64,000 nt of DNA from Thinopyrum elongatum (GCA_011799875.1 CM022301.1:209209888-209273887), one strand, 5' to 3'. Positions 46,143-58,680 are shown, numbered from the stretch's first letter. Numbers and translations are program-made. Notes: generated by a model not told the origin, from the letters alone.

Positions 46143-46705
46143 TGACACGTCTCCAACGTATCTATAATTTATGAAGTATTCATGCCATGTTTACAACAAT
46201 TTTATATGGTTTTGGAATGATTTCATTAGAACTAACCCGGACTAATGCTGTTTTTCAGCAGAATTACCATGGTGTCATTTTTAGTGCAGAAATAAAAGTT
46301 CTCGGAATGGGCTGAAAATTTACGGTGATTTTTTATGGACCAAAAGAGACCCCCGAAGCACCGGAGCTAGGCCATGAAGTGACCGAGGAGGCCACAAGCC
46401 AAGGGGCGCGCCCACCCCCCTAGGGCACGCCCCCCAGCTTGTGGCCCCCTCGGTCACCCCCTTGACTTCGGACTGACGCCAAAAATTCCTATAAATACCA
46501 ATACCCCCGAAAAGAACCCTAGATGAGAAGTTCCGCCGCCGCAAGCCTCTGTAGCCACGAAAAAACAATCGGGACCCCGTTTCGGCACCTTGCTAGAGGG
46601 GGAAATCATCACCGGAGGCCATCTTCATCATCCCGGCGGCCACCATGACAAGAAGGGAGTAGTTCACCCTCGGGGCTGAGGGTATGTACCAATAGCTATG
46701 TGTTT

Positions 46706-46750
<45 letters not shown>

Positions 46751-47528
46751 TTCTTGATTTGGCACGATCTTGATGTATCGCGAGCCTTGTTAATATATTT
46801 GGATCTTATGGTGTTCTTCCCCCTCTCCCTTCTTGTGTTGAATTGAGTCTTGCTCTTTGAGGTTTCTTTATGTTGGATTGAGTATTGGATTTGAGAACAC
46901 TTGATGTATGTCTTGCGATGGGATATCTGTGGTGACAATGGGATGTTCTATTGATTCACTTGATGTATGTTTTGGCATTCAACTCGCGGATTCCCGAGGT
47001 GACATTGGGGTAATATATGCATAGGGGTTGATGCATGTTTTTGTCCTACGTTCTTCGATAGAAACTTTGGAAAGATTCTTTGTTGCACATTGAGGGATTG
47101 TTATATGATCCAATTATGTTATCATTGTTGAGAGAATTTGCAGTAGTGAAAGTATGAACCCTAGGCCTTGTTTTCAAGCATTATAGTACCCTTTTTGCTC
47201 ACTTTTGTTACTAGTTACCTTGCTATTTTTATATTTTCATATTACAAAAACCTATATCTACTATCCATATTACACTTGTATCACCATCTCTTCGCCGAAC
47301 TAGTGCACCTATACAATTTACCATTGTATTGGGTGTGTTGGGGACACAAGAGACTCTTTGTTATTTGGTTGCAGGGTTTTTTGAGAGAGAACATCTTCAT
47401 CCTACGCCTCCCATGGATTGAATAACCTTAGGCCGTCCACTTGAGGGAAAATTTCTACTGTCCTACAAAACTCTGCGCTTGGAGGCCCAACAAGAGTCCA
47501 CAAGAAGAAGGTTGCGTACTAGACATCA
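46143..47528 (+). repeat. 5' LTR of element G (1386 bp)
   Basis: TGACACGTCTCC…AGACATCA. The GC-rich inverted repeat at 46390-46458 precedes TATAAATA at 46500-46507. A (TC)n microsatellite follows at 46708-46747. Confidence 0.8.
46708..46747. repeat. (TC)n microsatellite
   Basis: About 20 TC units in the transcribed part of the G LTR. Confidence 0.9.
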
Positions 47529-47538
47529 AGCTCTTTTC

Positions 47539-47556
47539 TGGCGCCGTTGCCGGGGA
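47539..47556 (+). other. Primer binding site of element G (tRNA-Asp)
   Basis: TGGCGCCGTTGCCGGGGA, 10 bases after the LTR. It is the consensus Athila form without mismatch. Confidence 0.85.
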
Positions 47557-47652
47557 GGTGGGTGCTTGAAGGTATATCTTTAGATCTTGCAATTGAATCT
47601 TTTAGTTTCTTATTTTATCACTAGTTTGGTTGATAAAAGAAAACTACAAAAA

Positions 47653-48516
47653 ATGGAATTGAGGTTGCCTCCTATTATTCATCTTTATAATGTCTTTCGT
47701 GAAAATGATGGAAGGGAAAATTGTGCTCAATTGATAGAAGAAGAATTCAATAAAATGTTTGGCATAAAATCTTTGATTGATGAGAATGATTGCAATTTTG
47801 TTGGTATGAATTCTTTGAATATCCATGATGCTAATGATATGCAAAGCCATAAGCTTGGGGATGCTATGTTTGATGAAGATGATATTTTTTATCCCCCAAG
47901 TTTCAATGAGCAAATTTACTATGATGAAAGCATGCCTCCTATTTATGATGATTATATTGTTGAAAGGGGATTTGGAAGAGTGTCAACTCTAGTTAATGAT
48001 CCCACTATTTTGGAGGGTGTTGAATCTTGTTACAATATTGATAAAAGTGGATTTGGAGAGGTCATGACTTTATTTAATGATGAATCCACTATTTTGGAAG
48101 AGGTTTCAATTGACTATGACAACAAAGTTGCTATCTATGATGATTATTGTGATGACATATATGCTATAAAGAATAATGAAACTTGTCATCATGATTTTAA
48201 TGCTCAAATTGATTATGTGAATCAAGTGTCATATGATAGTTATTTTGTTGAATTTACTCCCACCACTATTCATGAGAATAAATTTGCTTGTGTGGAGAGT
48301 AATAAAATTTCTGTACTGGTGGATCATGAAAAGAATGCTTTATGTGATAGTTATATTTTTGAATTCATTCACGATGCTACTGAAAACTATTATGAGAGAG
48401 GAACATATGCTTCTACATATCTCAATAATATCAAGTTTCCTCTCTATGTGTTGAAAGTTTTGAAGTCATGCTTGTTTTGCCTTCCTATGCTAGTTGATTC
48501 TTGTTCCCATAAATAG
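47653..48516 (+). CDS. ORF of unknown function in element G
   Basis: 287 codons from ATG 47653 (MELRLPPIIHLYNVF); an in-frame ATG at 47587 would add 22 residues, but the second start aligns with the start of the F protein. The protein is acidic and rich in Asp, Tyr and Asn. Two adjacent copies of one motif are seen, ERGFGRVSTLVNDPTILE and KSGFGEVMTLFNDESTILEE. They are followed by VDHEKNALCDSYI and NYYERGTYA, matching the F ORF. The last 30 residues are hydrophobic and Cys-rich (VLKVLKSCLFCLPML), possibly a membrane segment. KLGDAM is encoded on a copy of the polypurine tract (47851-47864). The frame is fully open, suggesting it was under selection until recently. Confidence 0.55.
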   Translation: MELRLPPIIHLYNVFRENDGRENCAQLIEEEFNKMFGIKSLIDENDCNFVGMNSLNIHDANDMQSHKLGDAMFDEDDIFYPPSFNEQIYYDESMPPIYDDYIVERGFGRVSTLVNDPTILEGVESCYNIDKSGFGEVMTLFNDESTILEEVSIDYDNKVAIYDDYCDDIYAIKNNETCHHDFNAQIDYVNQVSYDSYFVEFTPTTIHENKFACVESNKISVLVDHEKNALCDSYIFEFIHDATENYYERGTYASTYLNNIKFPLYVLKVLKSCLFCLPMLVDSCSHK

Positions 48517-50072
48517 TTTGCTCACAAAATCCCTATGCATAGGAAGTGGTTTAGACTTAAATGTGCTAGTCATATGCTTCATGATGCTCCCATTATGTTT
48601 CAATTCTTATCTTTTATGTGAGCATCATTGAAATCATCATGCCTAGCTAAAAAGGCATTAAAGAAAAAAGCGCTTGTTGGGAGACAACGAAATATTTACC
48701 CCTACTGTTCTTGTGTGATCACATGATTAAGATATGGAAGTAATCATGTTTTATAGCTTTTGTTTGAATAAAGTGCCAAGCAAAGCCTTTGAGATAGTGT
48801 GGTTGATAGTTGATTTGATTCTGTGCAAAAACAGAATCTTTTGCGTCCAGTAACAGAATTGTTAAAATTCACTGGAATGTGGAAAAACTATGATTTTTTT
48901 ACAAAATATTGATATAAAAAATTTCTACGCTTTCCAAAATTTTCTGTATTTTTGGAGTAAGACAAGTATGAGCATAATTCAGATATTTACAGTCTGTTCT
49001 GTTTTTGACAGATTCTGTTTTCGATGCATAGTTTGCTTGTTTTCTAGTTTCTGTGGCTTATATTGCTTAATATAAATTGTGGAAATTATAGAGTACAGTA
49101 GGTATTATTTGGAAAAAATTATGAATCTTGCCTTTGACAGTACCCAAGTGAATGATTTGTTTTACTATACTAACCCATCTCACGAAGTTCCGTTAAGTTT
49201 TGTGTGATTGAAGTTTTCAAGTTTTGGGTGAGATATCGATATAAGAAGAATGAAGAGAGGGAATAACCTAAGCTTGGGGATGCCCAAGGCACCCCAAGGT
49301 AATATTCAAGGAAGACCCAAGCAACTACGCTTGGGGATGCCCCGGAAGGCATCCCCTCTTTCGTCTCCAACTTTATCGGTAACCTCACTTGGAGCTATAT
49401 TTCTATTCGTCACATGATATGAGTTTTGCTTGGAGCGTCATTTTATTTTATTAGGATTTGCTTGATGTTATTTAGAGTAATGTTTTGCATCTTTTATTTC
49501 AACAAAAATGTCAAGAATAGCCTTTACCATGCTTATTTTGCAAGTCTATATGTTGCTGTTTGAAAACAGGAAGTTTGTTGTTATGTTTTGAATATTTGTG
49601 CATAGTCATAACATGATAAAATCTTGAAATTTTTACACGCTGAGACACAACAAATTTTCTACAGTGTGGTAATTTTTCAGAATTTTTCGTGGTAGGTAAG
49701 TATGAGTATAATTGCACTCTTTACAGACTATCCTGTTTAGACAGATTGCTGTTATGTTTGCATATGTTTGCTTGTTTAATGATTCTATTTGAGGATAGGA
49801 GTATTAAATATGCAGAGGAATTTAGTATGCAATGTCAAATTATAATTTTAGTTATTTTATGCAGTAGAGAATGATAAGGTTTTGCATTTGATTTATACTA
49901 ACTTATCTCACGAGTTCTTGTTGAGTTTTGTGTGGATGAAGTTTTTAAGAAATAGGGAAACCGTGATATGAGAGGAATTAAGGAGACACAAAAGCTCAAG
50001 CTTGGGGATGCCCAAGGCATCCCTAGTTAATATTTCAAGAAGTCTCAAGCATCTAAGCTTGGGGATGCCCCG
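48517..50072 (+). other. Non-coding region of element G with a 728-bp tandem duplication
   Basis: No gene. AGCGCTTGTTGGGAGACAAC at 48669-48688 is shared with B and F. Two diverged units of about 728 bp follow (48772-49499 and 49500 to the truncation). Each ends with a doublet of polypurine-like sequences: AAGCTTGGGGATGC at 49270-49283 and 49998-50011, each followed about 57 bp later by GCTTGGGGATGCC. Confidence 0.6.
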
Positions 50073-53000
50073 TGTGACGCCCCCGGCTCAATCGTGCACT
50101 AATCATACACGCAAATGCGCACGATCAAGCCTAAGGACTAACGGGAAGATATCACAACACAACTCTAAAACATAAATAAAGTCATACAAGCTTTATATTA
50201 CAAGCTACGGCCTCGAGGGCTCGAATACATAGCACGCATACAAGCGTCAGCGGAAGCATCAGATATCTGAGTACAGATATAAAAGAAAACAAAGGTAGGC
50301 CCTTAAAAGGCGGGACAAAAGAAAACACTACGATCGAAAGGCGCAGGCCTCCTGCCTGGGACCCTCCGAACCTACTCCTGGTCGTCGGCCAGCTCGTAGC
50401 AGTATCCACCCTCGGGGTAGTAGTAGCGATCGTCGGCGTGTGCAGCTGTATCCGGGGCTCCGTCATCTGGTTGCATCAAAAGGATATGGGGGAAAAAGAA
50501 AGCAAAGCAACCGTGAGTACTCATCCGAAGTACTCAGCAAGCAAGGATCTACACTACATATGCAACATTATCAAAGGGAGGCTGTATATGTGGACTGGGC
50601 TGCAGAAATGCCAGAATAGAGAGAAGGCCTAGTCCTATCGAAGAATAGCATCTTCAGAGGTCTTGCAGCATTAGAAGAGTGTAGATTAGTACAGTATAAA
50701 ATAGTAGTATCATTAAGTCTCACCCTCACCCAGAGATCCTTTCTCGACTCCTTGCGATAAAGCAATCCCAGAGCCATACAGTCATCAACCTCGTCCTGAG
50801 ATCCCTTCTCGACTCCCTGCGAGAAGCAATCCCAGAGCCATAGTATCCAACTCTAGTTGTATCGATCGGGATACAACTCCGAGTGTCCGTTACCGAGGAT
50901 CCGGCTATGCATAGATTAGTTCTTCCCTGCAGGGGTGCACCAACTTACCCACCACGCTCTCTTAACTCCGGCCGGACACACCTTTCTGGGTCATGCCTGA
51001 ACTCGGCCAAACGACACACCGCAACCCAACCTAGAGCTCAGCAGAGAGGTCCCCGCCGGTCTACATCCTAAGCGCAAGGGGGTCTTGGCCGTCGCCCCTC
51101 GCCCTTCGGGTCGTTGCGCACACGGTGAAGCCAGGCACCAACACTACAGGATGGCGCCGGTCCGTCCATGCCGCCATGCTGAACTAGACGTCTGACAAAG
51201 CTTTCGGCTAATGCATACGATGCAGAGTACCCATATTTATTCCCGCGTGATGGTTAGTGCTATCGGGCCAGAGGCCCACTCAGATCACATATCCAAACCG
51301 TTAGTACCTTGCGGTTGCGGTAACGAGCAGAGACTCACGATCGATGTGACCCCGTTGCCCCGTCTCGAGGACTTGCGGCAAGGGCTAAGAATGCCCGGCC
51401 ACGCCTCGTATTCTCACTCGGGCACCATCCAGGTCAACCCGTCTTCACATCACACGCGGGTACCCCTCAGGGTCGACCCGCCTTTCCAAGTAACAATAGT
51501 ACAGTCCAAGTATCCGTGTGTCCATAACATCAAGGGAATTCGAGGTATCACCCTCGTTGGATTCCTACACGATGTATCCGTCAAGATGAACTCGGAGGAA
51601 TCACCCTCCCTGGGTTCACACTTGAGGTGTTTGTACGATGGCGTCGTTATCAGAAGTGGTGAAGGAGGAATCACCCTCGATGACCACGACCGAATAGCTA
51701 CTCTACAGAGTTAACATCAGAAGTGCTACAAGAGGTTTCACCCTCGGCACTCGATAGTAACGCTGCAGTGTCGTTACAACTAAGGGGGGTGATGTGCGGT
51801 GCCGGGGCCTGGTCTTCGATCCCGTTGATCGGGTCTTTTGATAATCCAGCGGGGCAGTCGGGACAAGTGGGGTCACTTATAGGTCTCTACCCAGCCTATA
51901 CTAGACAGTTTAGGATAAGCAGGTAAGGTTTCAATAGCAGGTTACAATAAACAGGCTATGCATCAGATTAGGTAAAGCAGTAGCAGCAGCAATTCTAATG
52001 CAAGCATGGGAGAGAAAGAATAGGCGATATCGGTATGCTCAGGGGGGGGTGCTTGCCTGGTTGCTCGGCGGCAGAGGCAAGGTCGTCAATGGTGTCGTCG
52101 GTCTCCGGAGCTGCGTCGGTACCGGGAACTGCGTCGGGGTCTAACGAGAGAGAGGAGGGGGAGGAAACAGTATAAATACACAGCAAACGTGAGCAACACA
52201 AAGCAGGCTATGCTAACGTGCAGTGCAGGGTTGCCTAAAGACATGTCCAAGTCATTTAGTTATTTTTGGAATTTGTTTGGATTTATTTTATAAAAGCCAG
52301 GCACTATTCATTTATCAAAAACAGGTAAAGAGTTGCATGTTCAGATAGTTAGGGGCATCTGACAGGAATACGAAGGGCGTATTCAGCTTCGTATCGAAAT
52401 TCTGAGCAACTTTCATATATAAATTATTTTCATCGGAGTTATGGTTTAATTTATATGATTTTCTAAAGTTTTAATTGATTTTCTGAATTTAATTATTTAT
52501 TTAAATTCGAATTATCCAAAACAGTAAACGGTGACGTCAGCATGACGAAAAGATGACGTCAGCAGTCAACTTTGGCTGACCAGAGTCAAACCTGACAGGT
52601 AGGGCCCACCTGTCAGCCTCTGTGAATTAACAGTGGGTTAATTAAAACTAACAGAACTAATTAGGGGTGTGGGCCCCAGTTGTCTGTGACTAATTAACTA
52701 ATTAATTAATTACAGATTTTAAATAAAAGTTTTAATTATTTATAAAATGTTTTTAGGTGATGGGGCCCGCATGTCAGTGGGTCAGAGTTGCCCAGTCAGC
52801 GGCTGACCGGGTCAACTGGGCCCGCGGGGCCCAGTAGTCAGCGGCACAGCGGTAGGGCCCGGTCGGCCACGTCGGACGTCGGCCGGAGGGCACTCCGGCG
52901 AGCTCCATCGCGGCGGAGCACGCCGGCGAGGCTCGGGATTCGCCCACAGGGCATCCCCGGGGCTGTGGTTTGGCTCGTTGGAACGGGCGCGGCGAGCCGC

Positions 53001-54240
53001 ATCGCGTGGTGGTGGTAGTTGGTCTCGGGGGTGGCCGGAATGACGGCGGCATCGACCGCAGCGGGCGCCGGCGTTCGGCCCCATTTGGAAACAAGGCGGG
53101 AGCGAGCTAGGGAGTTAGCTGGGGGCCGGTTTCGACGCATCTCACGCTCTGGAGCGCGCTAGTGGCTCGCGCGGGGGCTCGGGAGCACATACGGCACGCG
53201 GGCGGCGGCAATGGCGGCAGTCGGAGCACGGCAACGCGGCGGCAAGCTACGGCTACGGGGAAGGACAGGAAGGAGGGGGGTTCCGGTGCGGCTGCTCACC
53301 ACGGTGCTGTAGGGAACTGGCAGAGGGCTCGGGGTCGCCGGAATCATCGATGGCATGTGGCGGCGATCCGAGGAAGAAGACGGCGGCGTGGGGCATTGCA
53401 GGGCTCCCGGGGCTCGGGCTTGTGGTCAAGGAGGACGGGCTCGTCGCGGCGGAGCTGCTGGACAGGCTACGGAAGCGAGAGGTGGGCTGTGGCCACGGCT
53501 AGCCGGCGTCCATGGCGGTGGCGGCGTTCGGGAAGGAAGGGGCGAGCGATGGGGAAGGGAGGAGGCGAAGCAGGAGCGTCTAGGGGGAAGAAGGGCCTCC
53601 CTTGTAGGCGTCCGCGGCGCGCGGCGTGCGCTGTCGAGCGCAGGGGAGGGAGGTCCGGGTGCGCGCGCGCGCGTTCGACAGCGAGGGCGCGGGTGAGCAG
53701 TGAGGTAGGGGACGGCGCCGGGTGTGCTAGGCCGGCGCTGTAGCCAGCAGGCCTAAGTGCACAGTAGCGCTTTTAGGCCTTTTTCTATTTTTCTTTTTCT
53801 GTTTTCTTTTCTTTTCTGTTTTGCTAATTGTATGGCACCCAAATGAATTTTGTAAAATATGTGACCTGGTCCATAAATCACAGTGCATTGTATCCTAACA
53901 CCAAAAACTAGTTTGGGCAAAACATAATTTCATATTTAATTTAGATCAAATAAAAGGCTATTAAATATTGTTTTCAGCCACTGTTAGAGGATGTTTGAGT
54001 TACCTAATTTGTTTATTAAATGTTGGTTACAATTTTAGAATTGCCTCAGGAATATTTGTTATCTATTGAACATTTTAGTTTCTGATTTGAACAACTTTTA
54101 TTTTCACTTTAAGTTTGAATTTCCATTTGAATTTGAATTTGAAAAGAGATATGATACTAATGATGATTAAGCACTGTTGATCATGATGACTTGACATAAT
54201 CAAAAGGGGATTACTGTAGCGTAATACATGGGGTGTTACA
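50073..54240 (-). repeat. 3' LTR of element H (4168 bp)
   Basis: Plus-strand reading TGTGACGCCCCCGGC…GGGGTGTTACA. It has the same block order as LTR A in inverse: terminal kilobase, AT-rich block (about 52690-52750) and GC-rich block (about 52760-53750). Reading frames within it, including those repeated in the 5' LTR, are not credible genes. Confidence 0.9.
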
Positions 54241-54276
54241 AATCTCCTCCACTAACAAGAATTCTCGTCCCGAGAA

Positions 54277-57200
54277 TTAAGAGGTAGAAGGAAAAAGTTC
54301 GGGGTACTCCGCATGAAGATTATCCTCGCGTTCCCAAGTGGCTTCATCTTCAGTATGATTTGACCACTGCACTTTGAGGAACTTGGTAACCTTCTGACGG
54401 GTCCGATGTTCAGCTTCATCGAGAATGCGAATCAGATGCTCCTTATAGGAAAGATCATCTTGCAATTCGAGCATTTCATGATCTACTGCTCGGTGCGGAG
54501 ATTCCTTGAAGCATTTACGAAGTTGTGACACATGGAAGACATCGTGGATATGAGAGAATTGCGGCGGCAACTCCAATTTATATGCCACCTGACCACGTCT
54601 AGAAATTATGCGGAAAGGACCAATGTAGCGTGGAGCTAACTTGCCCTTGATTCCAAAACGGTGAGTGCCCTTCATAGGGGTGACACGCAAATAAGCTTGA
54701 TCACCAGGTTGATAAGTCAAACCCCATCGTTTGCAATCATAGTTGCTCTTCTGGCGGTCCTGAGCCGCCTTGAGGTTTTCACGGACGATACGGACTTGTT
54801 CTTCGGTGTGTTGAATAATATCCGGACCCACGAAGGGTCGTTCCCCAGTTTCTGACCAATTCAGAGGGGTTCGACACTTACGTCCATAAAGTACTTCGAA
54901 GGGGGCCATTTTCAAGCTGGCTTGATAGCTGTTGTTATATGAGAATTCCACATAAGGAAGAGATTCTTCCCACTTCTTACCGAACGATATAACACAAGCT
55001 CGAAGCATGTCTTCAAGCACTTGATTGACTCGCTCGACTTGGCCTTGGGATTGGGGATGATAAGCTGAACTCCAGGTAATATGAGTTCCCATAGCTTCTT
55101 GGAAACTTTCCCAGAACTTGGAAGTGAAAAGGCCGCCACGGTCCGAACTGATCTCCTTCGGAATACCGTGGAGTGATACAATTCTGGAGATATATAATTC
55201 TGCTAACTGACTAGCAGTGATCGTCTCCTTGACAGGCAGAAAGTGTGCAACTTTAGAAAGTTGGTCGACGATGACAAGAATAGCATCGTGACCCTTCTGT
55301 GACTTGGGAAGGCCAGTAATGAAATCCATCTGAACCTTATCCCATTTCCATAGAGGAATAGGAAGTGGATGTAGAATTCCAGCAGGCTTCTGATGTTCTG
55401 CCTTAACGCGACGACACACATCACATTCAGCAACGTACCGAGCAATATCCTGCTTCATTTTAGACCACCAGTACCTTTGACGGAGATCACGATACATCTT
55501 GGTGCTACCCAGATGAATAGACAATGGTGTGTCATGTGCCTCCTTCATGACCTTATCAGTCATGAGTTCGAAGTGAGGTACGACAATGCGGTTTCTGAAA
55601 TACAAAGTTCCATCTTCAGACAGCGAGAAATCCCTGTACTTTTCAAGGTGAAGATCTTTCTTCATGAGATCAATTTCAGCATCTTTAGCTTGCGCATTCT
55701 TAACAACTTTCTCAAGATCTGGTTGTATCACAAGGTTATTAAGAGAGCCCTGTGGAACAATACGCAGATTCAGCTTGCGCAGTTCTTCAAAAAGACGAGG
55801 TTGAGCTCGCCTAACCATGAGGTTGTCGCAATAGGACTTGCGGCTTAAGGCATCAGCCATCATGTTTGCCTTGCCAGGGGTATAAGAAATACCCAAATCA
55901 TAGTCCGCTATGGCCTCCATCGATCTTTGCTGACGGAGGTTTAGAGATGGCTGAGTGAACAAGTACTTTAGACTTTTATGATCCGTGTATATCTCGCAAC
56001 GATTACCGAGAAGGTAATGTCGCCACAACTGCAATGCATAGATGACAGCAGCTAGTTCTAGATCGTGTATCGGATAATTCTCTTCATGTGGGCGCAACTG
56101 ACGAGAGCCATAAGCAATCACTTTACGCTCTTGCATTAGGACACAGCCTAATCCTTCACGGGATGTGTCACAATAGATCACAAAATCTTTGCGAGAATCT
56201 GGTGGAGCAAGTACTGGGGCAGAAGTCAGTTTGTCTTTGAGTGTTTGAAAACTTTCCTGACATTTTTCTGTCCATTCAAACTTAACGCCCTTGTGAAGCA
56301 GATCAGTCAAAGGCTTAGCAATCTTAGAAAAGTTCTCGACAAATCGACGGCAATAGCTTGCAAGGCCGAGAAAACTTCTCACTTGCTTGATGTTCTTCGG
56401 AGGAGTCCAGTCAAGAATAGCCTGAACTCGTTCCGAGTTAACAGCAATTCCATCCTTGGAAATCACATGACCAAGGTAAGTTACTTCAGAAAGCCAGAAT
56501 TCACATTTGGAGTATTTGGCATACAACTGGTGTTCTCGGAGCCTTTCCAGTACAAGACGGAGGTGTTCAGCATGTTCTTCTTTATTCATTGAATAGACCA
56601 GAATATCATCTAGATATATCACGACGAACTTGTCGAGGTAATCCATGAAGATGTAATTCATCAGACGGGAGAATGTGGCTGCAGCATTTGTTAAGCCAAA
56701 TGACATTACAGTGTACTCATAAGAGCCATAGCGAGTAACAAATGCAGTCTTCGGAATATCCTCTTCACGAACACGGATCTGATGGTAACCCAACCTCAAG
56801 TCGAGTTTAGAAAACACCGATGATCCAGCAAGTTGATCATACAAATCATTGATCCGAGGAAGCGGATATTTATTCTGAATTGTGGCTTGGTTAATGGGCC
56901 GATAATCCTGAACCAATTGGTTAGTTCCATCCTTCTTCTTAACGAAGAGTGAAGGTGCTCCCCAAGGAGAGGAACTGGGGCGGATGAAACCCTTCTTAAG
57001 TGATGTGTCGATTTCCTCCTTAAGTTCAAGAAGGTGGTGCGGAGGCATTTTATAAGGACGCTTCGCAATAGGGGTTGTGCCAGGTTTCAAGTCGATGACA
57101 AACTCGACAGCTCTAGCAGGGGGTATTCCTGGAAGTTCTTCTGGAAATACATCTTGAAAATCACGAACAACTGGAATGTTCTCGATGCCTTCAAGAGGTG

Positions 57201-58680
57201 AGGCGTTCAATGCATTCAGAACATAAATCTGAGCTTCGGCGTCCTAAACTGTTCGAGCTGAGTATCTGACTGTCTGGCCGGAAGTGTGTGTGATGCGGAC
57301 TGATTCAGTGGCACAGTCAATCAAAGCTTTATGAGGCTTCAACCAGTCCATACCCAGAATAATGTCTATGTTGGAGGTCTTGAGAGCAATTAGAGAAACG
57401 GGGAACATCAATCCTCCGATCACAATGTGGTTACCATGGCTTACCATGGTAGTTTGCTAATTAGCCCCAGGTGACCGGATTACTAATGGGGTGGATATCT
57501 CCTCGAAAGGTATATCATGGCTTCGCACAAAACTTTTGGACATGAAGGAGTGTGATGCTCCAGAATCAAAGAGGACTGAAGCTGGGATTGAATTCACTAG
57601 AAGGGTGCCCATCACAATTTTGGGGTCCTATCGAGCTTCTTCAATGTTGACTTGGTTGACATGAACAAGTTGACTAGCAGGTAGTCTGGCATTATGATTC
57701 CTGGAATGATGGGTTTGATGGCCCTTCCTACGACCAACAGGATGACGTGATGCATTCTGAGGCTGACCCTGATGACAGTTGAAAGCACGGTGCCCTGGCT
57801 GTCCACACTTGCGGCATAAACCGTCATTAAGGAGAGGAGCTACGGCATTGGAATGTCCACCCTGGATCGTTAGCTGTCTCGGCGGTGGAGGCAGACGAGG
57901 TGCAACATAAGACGGCCTTGGTGTTGGAGCAGGTCGGTGATGAACGTTGTGTGGGATCCAGACTCGACATTTCTGAGCAGGTTGACCTGAAGACGAACCA
58001 ACATCACGAGTGCGCTTGAGCGACTCCTGGCATTTAGTCAGAGCTGTTTCAACTTGGAAAGATTTGCTGACAAGTGTTGCGAAGTCCTCACAATCAAGGG
58101 TAACAAGTGCGAGGTTTATATCAGTACGCAGTCCTTCACGGAATTTCTCCTGCTTGCGTGCGTCAGTGCAGACGTCATCTTCAGCATAGCGGGACAATTC
58201 GAGAAATTTCCTCTGATATTCATCCACAGTCATTGTGCCCTGAGAGACTTTGCGGAACTCCTGCTTCTTCTGGTCCATCAGACCTTAAGGAATGTACCAT
58301 GCACGAAAAGCTGACTGAAATTCCTGCCAAGTGGTTACTGTTTCAGCAGGCAACATACCCTTGTGGCTTTCCCACCATTGAGCAGCTGATCCCCTCAGGT
58401 GATATGTCACATAGGTGACGTAACTGTCAGGGATAACATTAGCCGACTTCAACTGAAAGGCAATGTCACAGAGCCAATCATCAGCATCCATTGGATCAGT
58501 TGAGCTGCGAAAAGTGGACGGATTGAGGCGCACGAATTCCGGCAGAGTTATTGGTGTAGGAAGTTGATGAGCATTCTGATTTGGGAACTGAGCCAATATC
58601 CCGGTCATAACCTGATGGTTCAATTCAAACTGCTGCATCATTTTGGCAATATAGGGTGGAGGTGGAGGATCGTCAGCCAT
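54277..58680 (-). pseudogene. Gag-pol polyprotein of chromovirus H, one frame with four stops
   Basis: 1468 codons in one frame from ATG 58680 to the stop at 54277, with no frameshift but four stops: TAA 58287, TAG 57630, TAG 57459 and TAG 57246. Order: gag with RGSAAQWWES; zinc knuckle CRKCGQPGHRAFNC (about 57815-57775); protease loop LFDSGASHSF (about 57570); then the 977-codon part from 57210. In that part reverse transcriptase has D137 ([12 protein letters not shown]) and YLDD at 199-202. RNase H has D348, E385 and D410. Integrase has D629, D690 and E726, and the chromodomain is at about 921-971 ([13 protein letters not shown]…DEATWE). All key catalytic residues are present. The product copies and integrates the element; chromodomains are known to steer integration to marked chromatin. 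Confidence 0.9.

Larger units (their letters stand above)
46143..50072 (+). mobile_element. Element G: non-autonomous Athila-like LTR element, truncated by H
   Basis: Plus oriented. 5' LTR 46143-47528, primer site 47539-47556, one ORF 47653-48516, then a non-coding region with a 728-bp tandem duplication. Chromovirus H begins at 50073, so the end of G including its 3' LTR is outside the window. The LTR start TGACACGTCTCCAACG and the internal motifs relate it to B and F, but the LTR body is distinct. Confidence 0.8.

Noticed and set aside
51211..51714. 167-codon frame conserved at 60437-60940
   Set aside because: Conservation is explained by the LTR duplication. The frame is antisense to the element and has no recognisable feature.
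53162..53743. 193-codon plus-strand frame, and similar ones at 61987-62876
   Set aside because: Both sit in the GC-rich block of the H LTRs and exist only because stops are rare there; indels between the two LTRs break the frames.
54277..57210. 977-codon frame as a host chromodomain gene
   Set aside because: It has reverse transcriptase, RNase H and integrase before the chromodomain and is flanked by matched LTRs.
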